Positions 35,131 to 43,903 of a stretch of DNA of 43,903 bases are shown here, piece by piece. The notes below the pieces were generated by a model. The model ran no database searches and was not told where the DNA came from. It saw only the letters and a program-made list of their open reading frames with translations. A program made the position numbers and the translations under genes. Numbering within the stretch: the stretch's first letter is position 1; each line of letters opens with the position of its first letter. Origin of the DNA: Candidatus Kuenenia stuttgartensis (GTDB lineage: Bacteria > Planctomycetota > Planctomycetia > Planctomycetales > Planctomycetaceae). The stretch spans positions 1-43,903 of the forward strand of contig CAMAVB010000036.1 of the NCBI GenBank assembly GCA_945861465.1, written 5' to 3'.

Positions 35131-37194
35131 TCAGCGGGGTGGTTGTACCCGAGGACTCACATCCACCGCTCGCCAGCGTGGATCCTGGGCAAGTTTTTCG
35201 GCGAATGCCGCGACGTCCCGGGATTCCGGCGTGGCGGAGATCTCATTTCGAAGTGCCACCAGAGCCACTAATTCCTGTGGCGTGATCGTGCGTGTCAGAT
35301 TCAGAATGTCCGGCCATTTCTTCGGGTCGGCGGTCACATTGGCGAGTACCTGAGATCCGGACGTTGATTCAAACAGTGTTGCCAGCAGGACCAGTCCTCC
35401 CAGAAATTGTTCGCCTCGAATCACCGCCGGTGACTTCAGCGAAGTGCAAGTCCGGCGAATGACCTGAATGGCGCGTCGGATGTCCCAGACTCTTTGAGCG
35501 TCTGCGGTTGTACCGATCATCTGAAATCGACGACGGATCTGGCGCTGCTTTGCTTCGTCGCCCAGCCATTCATGTGGACCCATGCCACGCGGAGTAAAGA
35601 TCACGATACAGTCAGACTGAGCCGACGGCGAGCCGAATTCGCTGCCCAAGGTCTTTGCGGGGGCTTTGCCGTTGGTGACAATCATCGTCGCGTCTTCGAG
35701 TGACTCCAGCGTCTTTTCTTTCGAAAACACGACATCGAGATACAGAGGGACATGCGATTCAGTTTCAAAATGGATGCGTACTCGCTGCCAGGTTTCCGGT
35801 TGAGGCAGTTCAAATTCTTCGACAGAAAGTGACTCAAGCCTCGTCTCAATCGCTGGTTTCCAGTCCGGATCACTGTCCGGCCAAGCTCGGAAACAACGCT
35901 CGCGCAGGCGGCTGAGTCGGCTGTTGTGCCAGGCACTCTGGTCCGTGAGGACATCTTCAAACGGCGGCAGTTGAGCCGGCGGCACAAACGTCTCATCGAT
36001 TGTTGTGTTGATTTCGCCGGTCGGTAACTGAGCGAATACCTTCAGTTGCTCGGGTTCAAAAAACTTCACCGCTGTTTTCTCAATCATCGATTTATCGTGT
36101 TTCAGAAAGCGGTTGAACCAGCGAAACGCATGTATGTGCAACTCCTGAGTATCCTCGTGTGGACCTTCGGTGATCTGCAGACCGAGATTCTCACCAGCAT
36201 CATAGAGTTCATAAATGTGCCGTACCTGGCGATGAATATCGATCACCCCTTCCAGCGGAAAGATCGTGTCCTTGTCCGTATTGGAAATCAGCAGCGGTCG
36301 GGGCGCCACGAGTGCTGCGACTTTGGCAAAGTCCCAGCGAAACGTGTTGACCATATACATGCAGTCGCAATGGCCTTCGACACAGCCCGTGATGACGTGA
36401 TTCCGCAGCGACGTGATCCCGGCCACCGGCACCGCGCATTGAATTCGATCATCAAGGGCTGCAATCCACCAACTGTATGCTCCTCCGCCGGAACGACCCG
36501 TCACGCCGATGCGCTTCGCGTCCACTTCCGGTCGCGATTCCAGATAGTCGAGCGCACGGATGCAGTTCCAGGCTTCGACACCTGCGGGCGTGTAACCACG
36601 AGAATTCCACCACCAGCGATCCAGATTGTATGTGCCGTGATGCAGGCCTTCGATTTCACCCAATTGCAATGTATCAATTGTCAGGCAGGCATAACCGTTG
36701 CGGGCAAACCATGCACCGTGATAGTGATAATGCGTCTTGTTGCCAAAACTGACGTCGTCCTTTTTCACTTTTCCGTGACCGCAGACATACAGAATCGTCG
36801 GCAATGGGCCATCGATATTCCGAGGTCGATAAAAGTTGCCGGTGACGTAGAGTCCAGGGAGCGACTGAAAATGGACACGCTCGACGACGAACTCGGCCTC
36901 TTCGGTTGTTCCCGTCGTCTCGCTCTGTAGCGGCGTTTTTTCCGGACGCGGACTCAGGCCAAGCATATCGAAAAGCTGCTCGCGAAGTTCCGGTTTGGCA
37001 TCCTGCCATTCGGCCAATGTCTTCACCTGAGTCAGCTCATTGTTCTTTTCCAGCCGACGGACTTGCTCTTCAAAGTATGCCGCCAGTTCCGGGTTGTCCC
37101 GCAGCGACCGATCCGGAGCGCCTACTGACGACGACACGCCACTCAGAACGGAAACCAGAATCAACGTCGTGACACAGTGCCCTGCTCTCTTCAT
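35131..37194 (-). CDS. Secreted alpha/beta hydrolase (acetyl-xylan-esterase-like)
   Basis: 687 residues from the ATG at 37194 (GAGGAG upstream). The signal peptide is 'CVTTLILVSVLSGVSSSVGA'. The catalytic domain, about residues 100-390, has the nucleophile elbow 'GVTGRSGGGAYS' (GxSxG), the acid in 'NTDKDTIFP' and the His in 'EGPHEDTQELHIHAF'; 'TILYVCGHGKVKKDD' precedes them. The C-terminal 300 residues form a second, beta-rich and helical domain that partly resembles another hydrolase sheet without a nucleophile. It may be an esterase on polysaccharide acyl groups, a common role in planctomycete polymer degradation; the substrate is not determined. Confidence 0.8.
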   Translation of the reverse strand: MKRAGHCVTTLILVSVLSGVSSSVGAPDRSLRDNPELAAYFEEQVRRLEKNNELTQVKTLAEWQDAKPELREQLFDMLGLSPRPEKTPLQSETTGTTEEAEFVVERVHFQSLPGLYVTGNFYRPRNIDGPLPTILYVCGHGKVKKDDVSFGNKTHYHYHGAWFARNGYACLTIDTLQLGEIEGLHHGTYNLDRWWWNSRGYTPAGVEAWNCIRALDYLESRPEVDAKRIGVTGRSGGGAYSWWIAALDDRIQCAVPVAGITSLRNHVITGCVEGHCDCMYMVNTFRWDFAKVAALVAPRPLLISNTDKDTIFPLEGVIDIHRQVRHIYELYDAGENLGLQITEGPHEDTQELHIHAFRWFNRFLKHDKSMIEKTAVKFFEPEQLKVFAQLPTGEINTTIDETFVPPAQLPPFEDVLTDQSAWHNSRLSRLRERCFRAWPDSDPDWKPAIETRLESLSVEEFELPQPETWQRVRIHFETESHVPLYLDVVFSKEKTLESLEDATMIVTNGKAPAKTLGSEFGSPSAQSDCIVIFTPRGMGPHEWLGDEAKQRQIRRRFQMIGTTADAQRVWDIRRAIQVIRRTCTSLKSPAVIRGEQFLGGLVLLATLFESTSGSQVLANVTADPKKWPDILNLTRTITPQELVALVALRNEISATPESRDVAAFAEKLAQDPRWRAVDVSPRVQPPR

Positions 37195-37419
37195 GTGTGA
37201 CTCCTCGCGCTCATATCCAGGATGGACATTCATGTCCGTCGCATGGGCATGAATCGTTGTCAAAACAAAGTCTATTGTAGTTGAAGAAGTCCCTCGACCA
37301 AGGGATGCTTTCCGGCGAGGACTCGGACATGAATGTCCAAGCTACAGAAATCGCACTCGACTCGAAGAGTCAAGTTTCGAAAATCACTGCCCCGGATGGC
37401 GGAATTTCAAGCATAGTTC

Positions 37420-37863
37420 TTAACTGGATTCCAGCCGCGCAGGTTCGCTTCGTGTTTCTGCTTCGGATGTGTCGGCGTAAATACTCTGTGCGATCACCTT
37501 GTCGGTGATCTCTGTCAGGTATTCCTGGAGCACTTTGCTGAGTTCCAGAAATTCCGGCCACAACGTTTCATCGACAAATCGCGGTGAGACTCGTACCATG
37601 ACCGTCGTGTGCCGTTGTTTTGGATAACGGTAAGGCACGAGTCCGTACCGACGCAGTAATGCCACAAACAGTTTGCGGGACCACATGTCGTTCATCGAGA
37701 ACTTGTACGGAATCGGCGGATCAACAGCTTCGATCGATTTCAGTTTCTCGCGAATCTTGTCGATTGCGACCGACGCCGCCGTGCGTTCACCTTCGTAGTT
37801 CGTGCCTGAAAAAACCGCTTCGAGCTTACGAAGTTTATCGATCAGTTTTTCATAATCGGTCAT
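37420..37863 (-). CDS. Small hypothetical protein
   Basis: About 147 residues from the ATG at 37863 ('MTDYEKLIDKLRKLEAVFSGTNYEGE'); the open frame continues to 38025 but that part is coded by a palindromic repeat region and is probably not native. The N-terminal helix-rich segment and the motif 'GERTAASVAIDKIREKL' resemble DUF2786-like regulators only loosely; the middle ('MNDMWSRKLFVALLRRYGLVPYRYPKQRHTTVMVRVS') looks like a nucleic-acid or protein-binding domain. No motif fixes a function. Confidence 0.6.
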   Translation of the reverse strand: MTDYEKLIDKLRKLEAVFSGTNYEGERTAASVAIDKIREKLKSIEAVDPPIPYKFSMNDMWSRKLFVALLRRYGLVPYRYPKQRHTTVMVRVSPRFVDETLWPEFLELSKVLQEYLTEITDKVIAQSIYADTSEAETRSEPARLESS

Positions 37864-37984
37864 CACGGTATTGCCTGCCGCTTTTCTCAGAAATGTTTGA
37901 GTCGAGGCATCAGCCTGCGACTCGGGGTAAAACATAGCAACTTGGGAATAAAACACTAGACCGCGCGCGGCTGAGTATGACATT

Positions 37985-38100
37985 CGCTTAACCGCGTGGG
38001 CAACGCCCCTCGCTTTGTATTTCAAATTTCAAATACGAAATACAAAATTTCAAATAGAACAATCGCGGCCCGCTGGGCACGCGGTTAAACGAGCCAATTC
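37985..38100. repeat. Composite inverted repeat element
   Basis: TTAACCGCGTGGGCAACG (about 37988-38005) pairs imperfectly with CGCTGGGCACGCGGTTAA (38071-38088). Inside lies TTTGTATTTC/GAAATACAAA (38014-38023 with 38037-38046), a perfect 10-bp inverted repeat with AAATTTCAAATAC as loop. The layout, GC-rich arms around an AT-rich palindrome, suggests a mobile or REP-like element. Confidence 0.6.
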
Positions 38101-38413
38101 CAACCACGCGCGGTATAACACACTTCGCGTTGGCAATCCATGCAACGAACGTATTCCGGATACTGCCGACAACGAAAGATGGCCGTTGGAGAAGTTCGTT
38201 TCCGCTGGCTGCAGTGCAATCAGGTCGCAGCGAGCCGGGTCGATCCTGCCAGACGGGACGGAATTAAATTGAATCTTCCACGTTCCCATTGACGTTGCCT
38301 GAGTAGACAGCATCATCGCGGAGTGTTAGAAGAACTCGTCCGGATGCATCACGCACCGAGTCTGATGTATCGACAAGTTCACGGACGAAACCCCCAAGAA
38401 CGAAAAGGGCGAA
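38101..38413. other. Intergenic region, nothing recognisable
   Basis: No gene or clear regulatory element was seen. AAAAGGG upstream of 38414 serves the membrane-protein gene. Confidence 0.4.
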
Positions 38414-39028
38414 ATGATGACGCTGGAACCAGAAGGCTCACCGCGGTATTGGCCACCTCTCGGGCTTCCCGTGGGAAGTGTGCGAGCGATTCTGACGCTG
38501 TTTGTCGTGTCCATTGTGACTCTCAGCGTCGCCCGACGTCATGAGCTGGATCCCGTATGGACTGAGACACTTTTGATCGCATTGGCTCACTATTTTACGT
38601 CACGCCGGTTCGTATCGCTGACTCCGGAAGTGCTCGCCAGGATTCAGAAGGAGGGTTTTCTGGAACAGGAGGGGAATCCGCTGTTCCTGCCTCGCCATAG
38701 TATTCGCCTGCTGATTGTTGGATCATTCATCGCGCTCGGAGTCTTCCTGTATCGCCAGAACAGACTCTGGGAATCTGAAGCGGTTTCCTTATTGGGAATT
38801 GTGGCAGCCTATGCTCTCGGTGCCATCGCCAGGAACATCAGTTCGTGGTTCGGCCGTCGAACTGGCCGACGAGCTTCTTCGGGATGGGGAGACATCAAGG
38901 CGATTATCGCGCTGTTGGCGATGGCTGTGGCAGGTGTGCCGGAATTACTTTCGATGCCCGATCTGTTGCCACCGATGGCTTATAAGATCTCACTGGCATT
39001 GATGCTGTTTTATTTCGGCTCACGATAG
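38414..39028 (+). CDS. Hypothetical membrane protein
   Basis: 204 residues with four or five hydrophobic helices ('GLPVGSVRAILTLFVVSIVTLSVA', 'RLLIVGSFIALGVFLY', 'AVSLLGIVAAYALGAIARN', 'IKAIIALLAMAVAGVPEL', 'YKISLALMLFYFGSR'). The 'GLPVGSVRAILTL' start segment is typical of a family of small planctomycete inner-membrane proteins without known function. Two ATGs (38414, 38417) are possible. Confidence 0.7.
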   Translation: MMTLEPEGSPRYWPPLGLPVGSVRAILTLFVVSIVTLSVARRHELDPVWTETLLIALAHYFTSRRFVSLTPEVLARIQKEGFLEQEGNPLFLPRHSIRLLIVGSFIALGVFLYRQNRLWESEAVSLLGIVAAYALGAIARNISSWFGRRTGRRASSGWGDIKAIIALLAMAVAGVPELLSMPDLLPPMAYKISLALMLFYFGSR

Positions 39029-39095
39029 TTCGACTTTCCCGAGGTCAGCGTTCTGTCTGTGAAAGTTCGTCCTTCCTTCAAAACTGTGGAGCTGA

Positions 39096-40154
<1,059 letters not shown>

Positions 40155-40273
40155 CCGCCCAAGTGCAACTCACACGCAAAGTCGGCGAGTTCGCGACAGA
40201 AGAGTTGTCCGCCGTACGCACGAAGTAGAGTTGGGTTCCTGAGCTCGCCGGGGTGAGGGACATCGGAATTCCA

Positions 40274-40702
40274 TCAATCCACAGCGGGTGGAGTGGATTC
40301 AGCAGGTGGACCAGAAGAATCGAGCGAAAAATCAAAAGTATTCGCACCGGCTTTCACATCGACTTTGAGTTCTGAATTCCCGCCATATTTTGACGGAATT
40401 GGGGGACCAGGCGCTCCGATTTCGTACTCAAAACTGACGGTGTTTGGCCCGACTTTGGCTCCGGATACACCATACAAATATTCCAGATCATCATATTTCC
40501 CTTCGGGGTCGGTGATCCCGGTCGCGGCGCGACCGATGTCCGGCTTGAAAACGATGATCGCACCGGCAAGTGGCTTGCCATCAATGGTTACAGTTCCACT
40601 GACATCACCAAGTTCCGGCTGATCGCTGCTGCCGCAGCCCGCAAATAGAAAAACTACCTGGCATGCCAGAACGACTCTGATCAGTGTCATCAAGCTTAAC
40701 AT
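40274..40702 (-). CDS. Transthyretin-like / carboxypeptidase-regulatory-like lipoprotein
   Basis: 142 residues from the ATG at 40702. A signal segment ends in the lipobox 'LFAGC' (Cys lipidated). The mature part has 'DVSGTVTIDGKPLAGAIIVFKPD', then 'TGITDPEGKYDD', the pattern of the small beta-sandwich lipoproteins that usually sit in planctomycete genomes next to DUF1559 genes, as here. Function unknown. Confidence 0.8.
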   Translation of the reverse strand: MLSLMTLIRVVLACQVVFLFAGCGSSDQPELGDVSGTVTIDGKPLAGAIIVFKPDIGRAATGITDPEGKYDDLEYLYGVSGAKVGPNTVSFEYEIGAPGPPIPSKYGGNSELKVDVKAGANTFDFSLDSSGPPAESTPPAVD

Positions 40703-40830
40703 AAGGCCCGATTTTCTATGAAGCGTATTGAAAAGATGTAGAGTGGCAGGCAAACGTTGCGGGCTCCTTAACATTCAGGTGAACTGCTGTCAGGAATGCG
40801 CATTGTGCGACAGCGGAACGCATTTTGTGA

Positions 40831-41871
40831 TTAAAACTCTCCGATCACCTGACCGTCATCGCGCGAGAGTAATCGCGCGAATGTCGATGTGATATAGGTG
40901 GGCACCATGGTCACGGTGTTCTTGGCGTAGTCGATGTTCTGGCTGATGAAGATTACCGCGCCGTCGCAGAGGACGAATTGGGCACCGCCGACATGATTTG
41001 AACTGAACCCCCGTCCCTGATGAATCCGGTTTGTGGCGCTGTAGTTGATTCCGTCATATCCAATCCCAATGGCAGCCAGTCCTGCGGCCTTAATGTTGGC
41101 GCTTCCGGATGGGTTGCAGACTTCAGCGCTGAAGCCCAGCGCGTTCGCGGCACCAACTGTCAGATTGTTATACCTCCAAGCCCTTTCCCCGGCGAGCAAC
41201 GTGTTGCTTGTTCCATCTGTGATGTCGCGAAAATTGATCTTTGAGTTTTGGAACCCAACCCCCTTCGGAGGCCCGTATTGTGCGAAAAAGGCCGGAGGAG
41301 TGGTGCTGTCCGATGAGTTTGCGACCATCACATAATTCGATGTCGCGATCGCAATTCGGTCACTGCCATTCGAAGTGACATGTCGGTTGTACCAGTTCTG
41401 ATTCAACGCAGCGCTGTCTGAAGCAGCATCGTCAAAGTTGTTCAGAGCAGGCCCGGTGTCAGAAGGACAACGGAATGCAGGCAACGGAGTCCGCAGCGCA
41501 GCAAGACCAGCGACGGTTGCGAGATTCTGTTCAAGCAACACATTTCCGACATTGAGGGTCGTGTAAAGATTACCCTGTTCAAGCTGTGGCAGAATGAACG
41601 CGCCCCATGAGTACAAGCCTCGTTCGGAAGAAGTGATGTTCTGGGGAATCTTCGCAATATATCCAGGGGGAAATGCATTGAACAGGTCGTGGTAATTGTG
41701 AATTGCCAGTCCAATTTGCTTCAGGTTATTCTTGCACTGGGTACGCCGGGCCGCTTCACGAGCCTGCTGGACGGCTGGCAATAGCAAGGCAATCAGAATC
41801 GCGATGATTGCGATGACGACCAGCAACTCAATCAGTGTAAATCCGCGTTTGATCATCGATCTTCTGGCCAT
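40831..41871 (-). CDS. DUF1559 domain protein with type IV prepilin-like N-terminus
   Basis: 346 residues from the ATG at 41871 (GGAG upstream; the longer frame is not needed). The N-terminus '[34 protein letters not shown]' is the type IV prepilin/pseudopilin signal (cleavage after Gly, Phe+1, Glu+5) followed by the planctomycete signature '[22 protein letters not shown]'. The C-terminal DUF1559 (SBP_bac_10) part has '[13 protein letters not shown]' and '[16 protein letters not shown]'. Processed by a prepilin peptidase, it probably sits in the envelope. Such genes occur in many copies per planctomycete genome. It is followed by the lipoprotein gene on the same strand, with about 128 bp between. 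Confidence 0.92.
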   Translation of the reverse strand: MARRSMIKRGFTLIELLVVIAIIAILIALLLPAVQQAREAARRTQCKNNLKQIGLAIHNYHDLFNAFPPGYIAKIPQNITSSERGLYSWGAFILPQLEQGNLYTTLNVGNVLLEQNLATVAGLAALRTPLPAFRCPSDTGPALNNFDDAASDSAALNQNWYNRHVTSNGSDRIAIATSNYVMVANSSDSTTPPAFFAQYGPPKGVGFQNSKINFRDITDGTSNTLLAGERAWRYNNLTVGAANALGFSAEVCNPSGSANIKAAGLAAIGIGYDGINYSATNRIHQGRGFSSNHVGGAQFVLCDGAVIFISQNIDYAKNTVTMVPTYITSTFARLLSRDDGQVIGEF

Positions 41872-42208
41872 CAAAATCTCCATAAACGAAATTAAAAAGT
41901 CAGAAACACAAGCGATTTGACAAAGCAATCTTCAAACCGAATCCGGAGCGAGTCAGAAAATTTTTTATCCCAATCCCGCATCTCGACTTTACGGTCGCCG
42001 CGATTGAATGGACACTCGCGAATCTCAGAATTCGAATGAGATTGTCAAGATAAGCCGTGGAGGCAGATGGACTCCACTGATCCTGCATGTTTTTCTTGCA
42101 GTTATTCTGCCTGCCTGACCAACCGGTTGGCGCTGGGGTGTAGGGATTGTCTCCCCTGCTACGACATCCTCATACTGATTTTTGAAACCGCGCCAGTGAT
42201 CACTGGCA

Positions 42209-43027
42209 TCACGGACTGACTCTCGTGAGCCAGTCGAATGCTTCAGGAAGCCAGTCGCTGTTCCAGGAGTGGTCGCGGACAGGGCCTTCGATCCATGTGT
42301 GGGGAATCTTTGCATATTCCAGACGGTCGTTGATCTGCACATGTTCCGGCTGGAAATTGCCCTGTCCGATCAGCATCAAACGTGAGGATTCTTTTCTGAG
42401 ATCGACGGCTCGTTTTTCCAGCAGGCTGCTGATTTGATAACGACGAAAGTTATCGACTGTCCCGAAGATCGGGCCGGAACCGTACTTGCCTGGAGCGTCC
42501 ATCATCATTGGTGCGTCGAACGCGGCGGCTCGGTCAAAGACATCCGGATGCCGCAGCAGCAGACTCCAGGCTCCCCAGCCCGATTTGCTGAATCCGACCA
42601 GCAGCCTGCCTTCGCGGACCTTGAGCACCGGATGATTCTTTTCGACCAGCGGCAGGACGTCCTGAAGAAGATAAGCTTCCTGGTGCAGCTGAGTATTCTC
42701 AGGATGATCTGCGTACCACGGCAGATCTGAGAACGTCGGAAACACGCACACGACACGGTGCTTGTTGTGCAGATCGTGCTTCTGAACTTCGGCCAGAGAA
42801 TCGCCCCAGCGAGTACCGTGGCCAGCTTCAACCGGCAGGACATAGACGACGGGTAGCCGGGGCTCGCCGCCTTCCGGCAGGCGATCGGGCAACAGGACGC
42901 ACACACTGGTCATTGCCGATTGTCGTGTTGAATTGACCTGATGCACGATCGGCTCCGAGGCCACGACAATCGATACCGATGTCAGAACGACGATAGCAAC
43001 GACGAATGAAAAGTTGTCTGTTGACAT
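42209..43027 (-). CDS. Putative secreted esterase
   Basis: 272 residues from the ATG at 43027. The signal peptide is 'FSFVVAIVVLTSVSIVVAS'. The fold is alpha/beta-hydrolase of the Esterase D group: 'RLPVVYVLPVEAGHG', the elbow 'LLVGFSKSGWGAW' (GxSxS, the fifth residue Ser instead of Gly) and 'WIEGPVRDHSWNSDWL' with the candidate catalytic His. The change in the elbow and the spacing make this an atypical member. Substrate unknown. Confidence 0.75.
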   Translation of the reverse strand: MSTDNFSFVVAIVVLTSVSIVVASEPIVHQVNSTRQSAMTSVCVLLPDRLPEGGEPRLPVVYVLPVEAGHGTRWGDSLAEVQKHDLHNKHRVVCVFPTFSDLPWYADHPENTQLHQEAYLLQDVLPLVEKNHPVLKVREGRLLVGFSKSGWGAWSLLLRHPDVFDRAAAFDAPMMMDAPGKYGSGPIFGTVDNFRRYQISSLLEKRAVDLRKESSRLMLIGQGNFQPEHVQINDRLEYAKIPHTWIEGPVRDHSWNSDWLPEAFDWLTRVSP

Positions 43028-43079
43028 TGAAGGCTTTTCGAAAACAGTGACTAAGGACCGTTCAGGAAATATCTGTTTC

Positions 43080-43143
43080 ATCAGCCGCCACGCGCTAGCG
43101 TCCGGTTTCCATAACAACCGTGGGCTAGCGCCCTGCGGCTGAT
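43080..43143. repeat. Palindromic intergenic element (copy 3, inverted to copy 1)
   Basis: ATCAGCCGCCACGCGCTAGCG...GGTTT (from 43080) and AACCGTGGGCTAGCGCCCTGCGGCTGAT (to 43143) form a near-palindrome. Its arms are the reverse complement of the arms of the element at 9449-9528. Confidence 0.75.
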
Positions 43144-43198
43144 CGCCAAATGCACCACCGATCTATCCAGCGGTCCTTACGCCACGTCGGTTGCCGTA

Positions 43199-43903
43199 TC
43201 ACTGCTTTGCAGAGAACTCAATCTCCAGTGACTCCGGTTGCAGATTGTGGCTTCCCGGTGAGGGAGGAACAAGTAACTGCTTGACAGCCAGCCGCCCGGT
43301 GATGTGAATCGGGGAATCGAACCAGCGACTGAGCGATTCAAGGATCTCGGCGGGGACGGGCTGATTATCGGTTCTTGAGCGGTGGCGGGAAATCACGATC
43401 ATGAACAAGGCGACGTTTGACGGGAAGTGAGCAGTCCATGTGCCGGCCTCGTCAGCCTGATGGACGGAACCGCCCAGTGTTGCGAGTGCCGCTTCAATCG
43501 CCTGGCGGGCTTTGGAGTCTGCGGATTCCCGCAACGGTCGGGCGTCAAGACGCAGCGCCGTCGTGTTTTCGGTTGGCAGCAGGAGCACGATGGCACCTGC
43601 ATCTGCGGCGGAGTTTCCGGAATCATCGACAAAGCGCACGACGCCTTTCAATTGACGCTCACCAGCAGCAGGCTTCTGAATCGCGGCTTCGAGCGCGACA
43701 ATGGATTTCGGATCGACCTTGGCCGCGTCGGGATGATTACTGGATTGCCAAAATGTCCCCAGCAGTAGTCCCGCCGCAAACGCAGGCAGCATGAGCATCA
43801 GCGGCAACAACGAAAAGCGACCACTCGCTGACTGCCACGCCACAGATGGTTGCGTGTGTTTCTCTGGCGACTGCAGTGCGACAGGTGCGGCTGCCGCAAG
43901 TTC
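43199..43903 (-). CDS. Membrane-anchored hypothetical protein (5' end outside window)
   Basis: The frame is open to the window edge, so the protein is partial. Visible are an Ala-rich segment, then a transmembrane helix ('FSLLPLMLMLPAFAAGLLLGTFW', encoded near 43750-43820) and a C-terminal extracytoplasmic domain of about 180 residues with 'GERQLKGVVRFVDDSGNSAADAGAIVLLLP', the carboxypeptidase-regulatory or transthyretin-like beta pattern. This resembles the anti-sigma-type proteins of planctomycetes with one TM helix, but no zinc-binding anti-sigma motif is visible in the part seen. Function unknown. Confidence 0.65.
   Translation of the reverse strand, partial: ELAAAAPVALQSPEKHTQPSVAWQSASGRFSLLPLMLMLPAFAAGLLLGTFWQSSNHPDAAKVDPKSIVALEAAIQKPAAGERQLKGVVRFVDDSGNSAADAGAIVLLLPTENTTALRLDARPLRESADSKARQAIEAALATLGGSVHQADEAGTWTAHFPSNVALFMIVISRHRSRTDNQPVPAEILESLSRWFDSPIHITGRLAVKQLLVPPSPGSHNLQPESLEIEFSAKQ

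Overview
The window looks like chromosomal DNA of a planctomycete (order Planctomycetales or close). The evidence is the combination of gene families: a DUF1559 prepilin-like protein, an ECF sigma factor next to a WD40 Ser/Thr kinase, a giant FG-GAP/cadherin/dockerin-like protein with the N-terminal 'ERLEDRRLL' motif, a PEP-CTERM protein, several secreted PQQ-propeller and alpha/beta-hydrolase proteins, and intergenic palindromes. This is inference from family content; no rRNA or tRNA gene was seen.

Layout. 1-3.4 kb is an accessory segment: a 23-residue-repeat (LRR-like) protein, a DUF2971 protein and a REP-associated tyrosine transposase (RAYT) with inverted terminal repeats; fragments of the same repeat lie at both ends of the segment. 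3.5-9.4 kb: a DUF1444-like protein, a decayed ECF sigma/protein-kinase pair (three in-frame TAA codons, missing kinase N-lobe, a 24-bp repeat array at the 3' end), and a TIGR03032 protein. 9.6-13.9 kb: two surface or exported proteins (FG-GAP/RTX/cadherin/dockerin-like and PEP-CTERM). 14.4-15.7 kb: a degenerate ISAzo13-like insertion sequence with good 32-bp terminal repeats, abutting the 3' end of dnaA. 17.7-23.2 kb: an exported PCMT-like methyltransferase, a degenerate HtrA-like protein, a response regulator receiver and an rRNA methyltransferase. 23.2-25.7 kb: a scarred segment with a probably frameshifted small gene and an out-of-frame junction between a zinc-ribbon gene and an HTTM membrane-protein gene. 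25.7-33.7 kb: a cysteine-less redoxin, a Ser/Thr kinase, accA, and a thiO-dtd-cvpA cluster. 33.7-43.9 kb: secreted PQQ propeller, three alpha/beta hydrolases, a lipoprotein, a DUF1559 prepilin-like protein and a partial membrane protein.

How the genes work together. Housekeeping functions are DNA replication initiation (DnaA), fatty-acid precursor synthesis (AccA), thiamine-related glycine oxidation (ThiO), D-aminoacyl-tRNA editing (Dtd) and rRNA methylation. Around them lie exported and envelope proteins and a high load of small repeats. The most distinctive features are repeat-driven edits of gene ends: both stop codons at the IS borders are built across the insertion site, a PEP-CTERM protein is read into an intergenic hairpin, and a kinase is read into a tandem repeat. 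I do not see a complete new multi-gene system; the strongest leads are the RAYT-linked repeat family, the triple in-frame TAA sigma/kinase locus and the degenerate (pseudoenzyme) secreted proteins.
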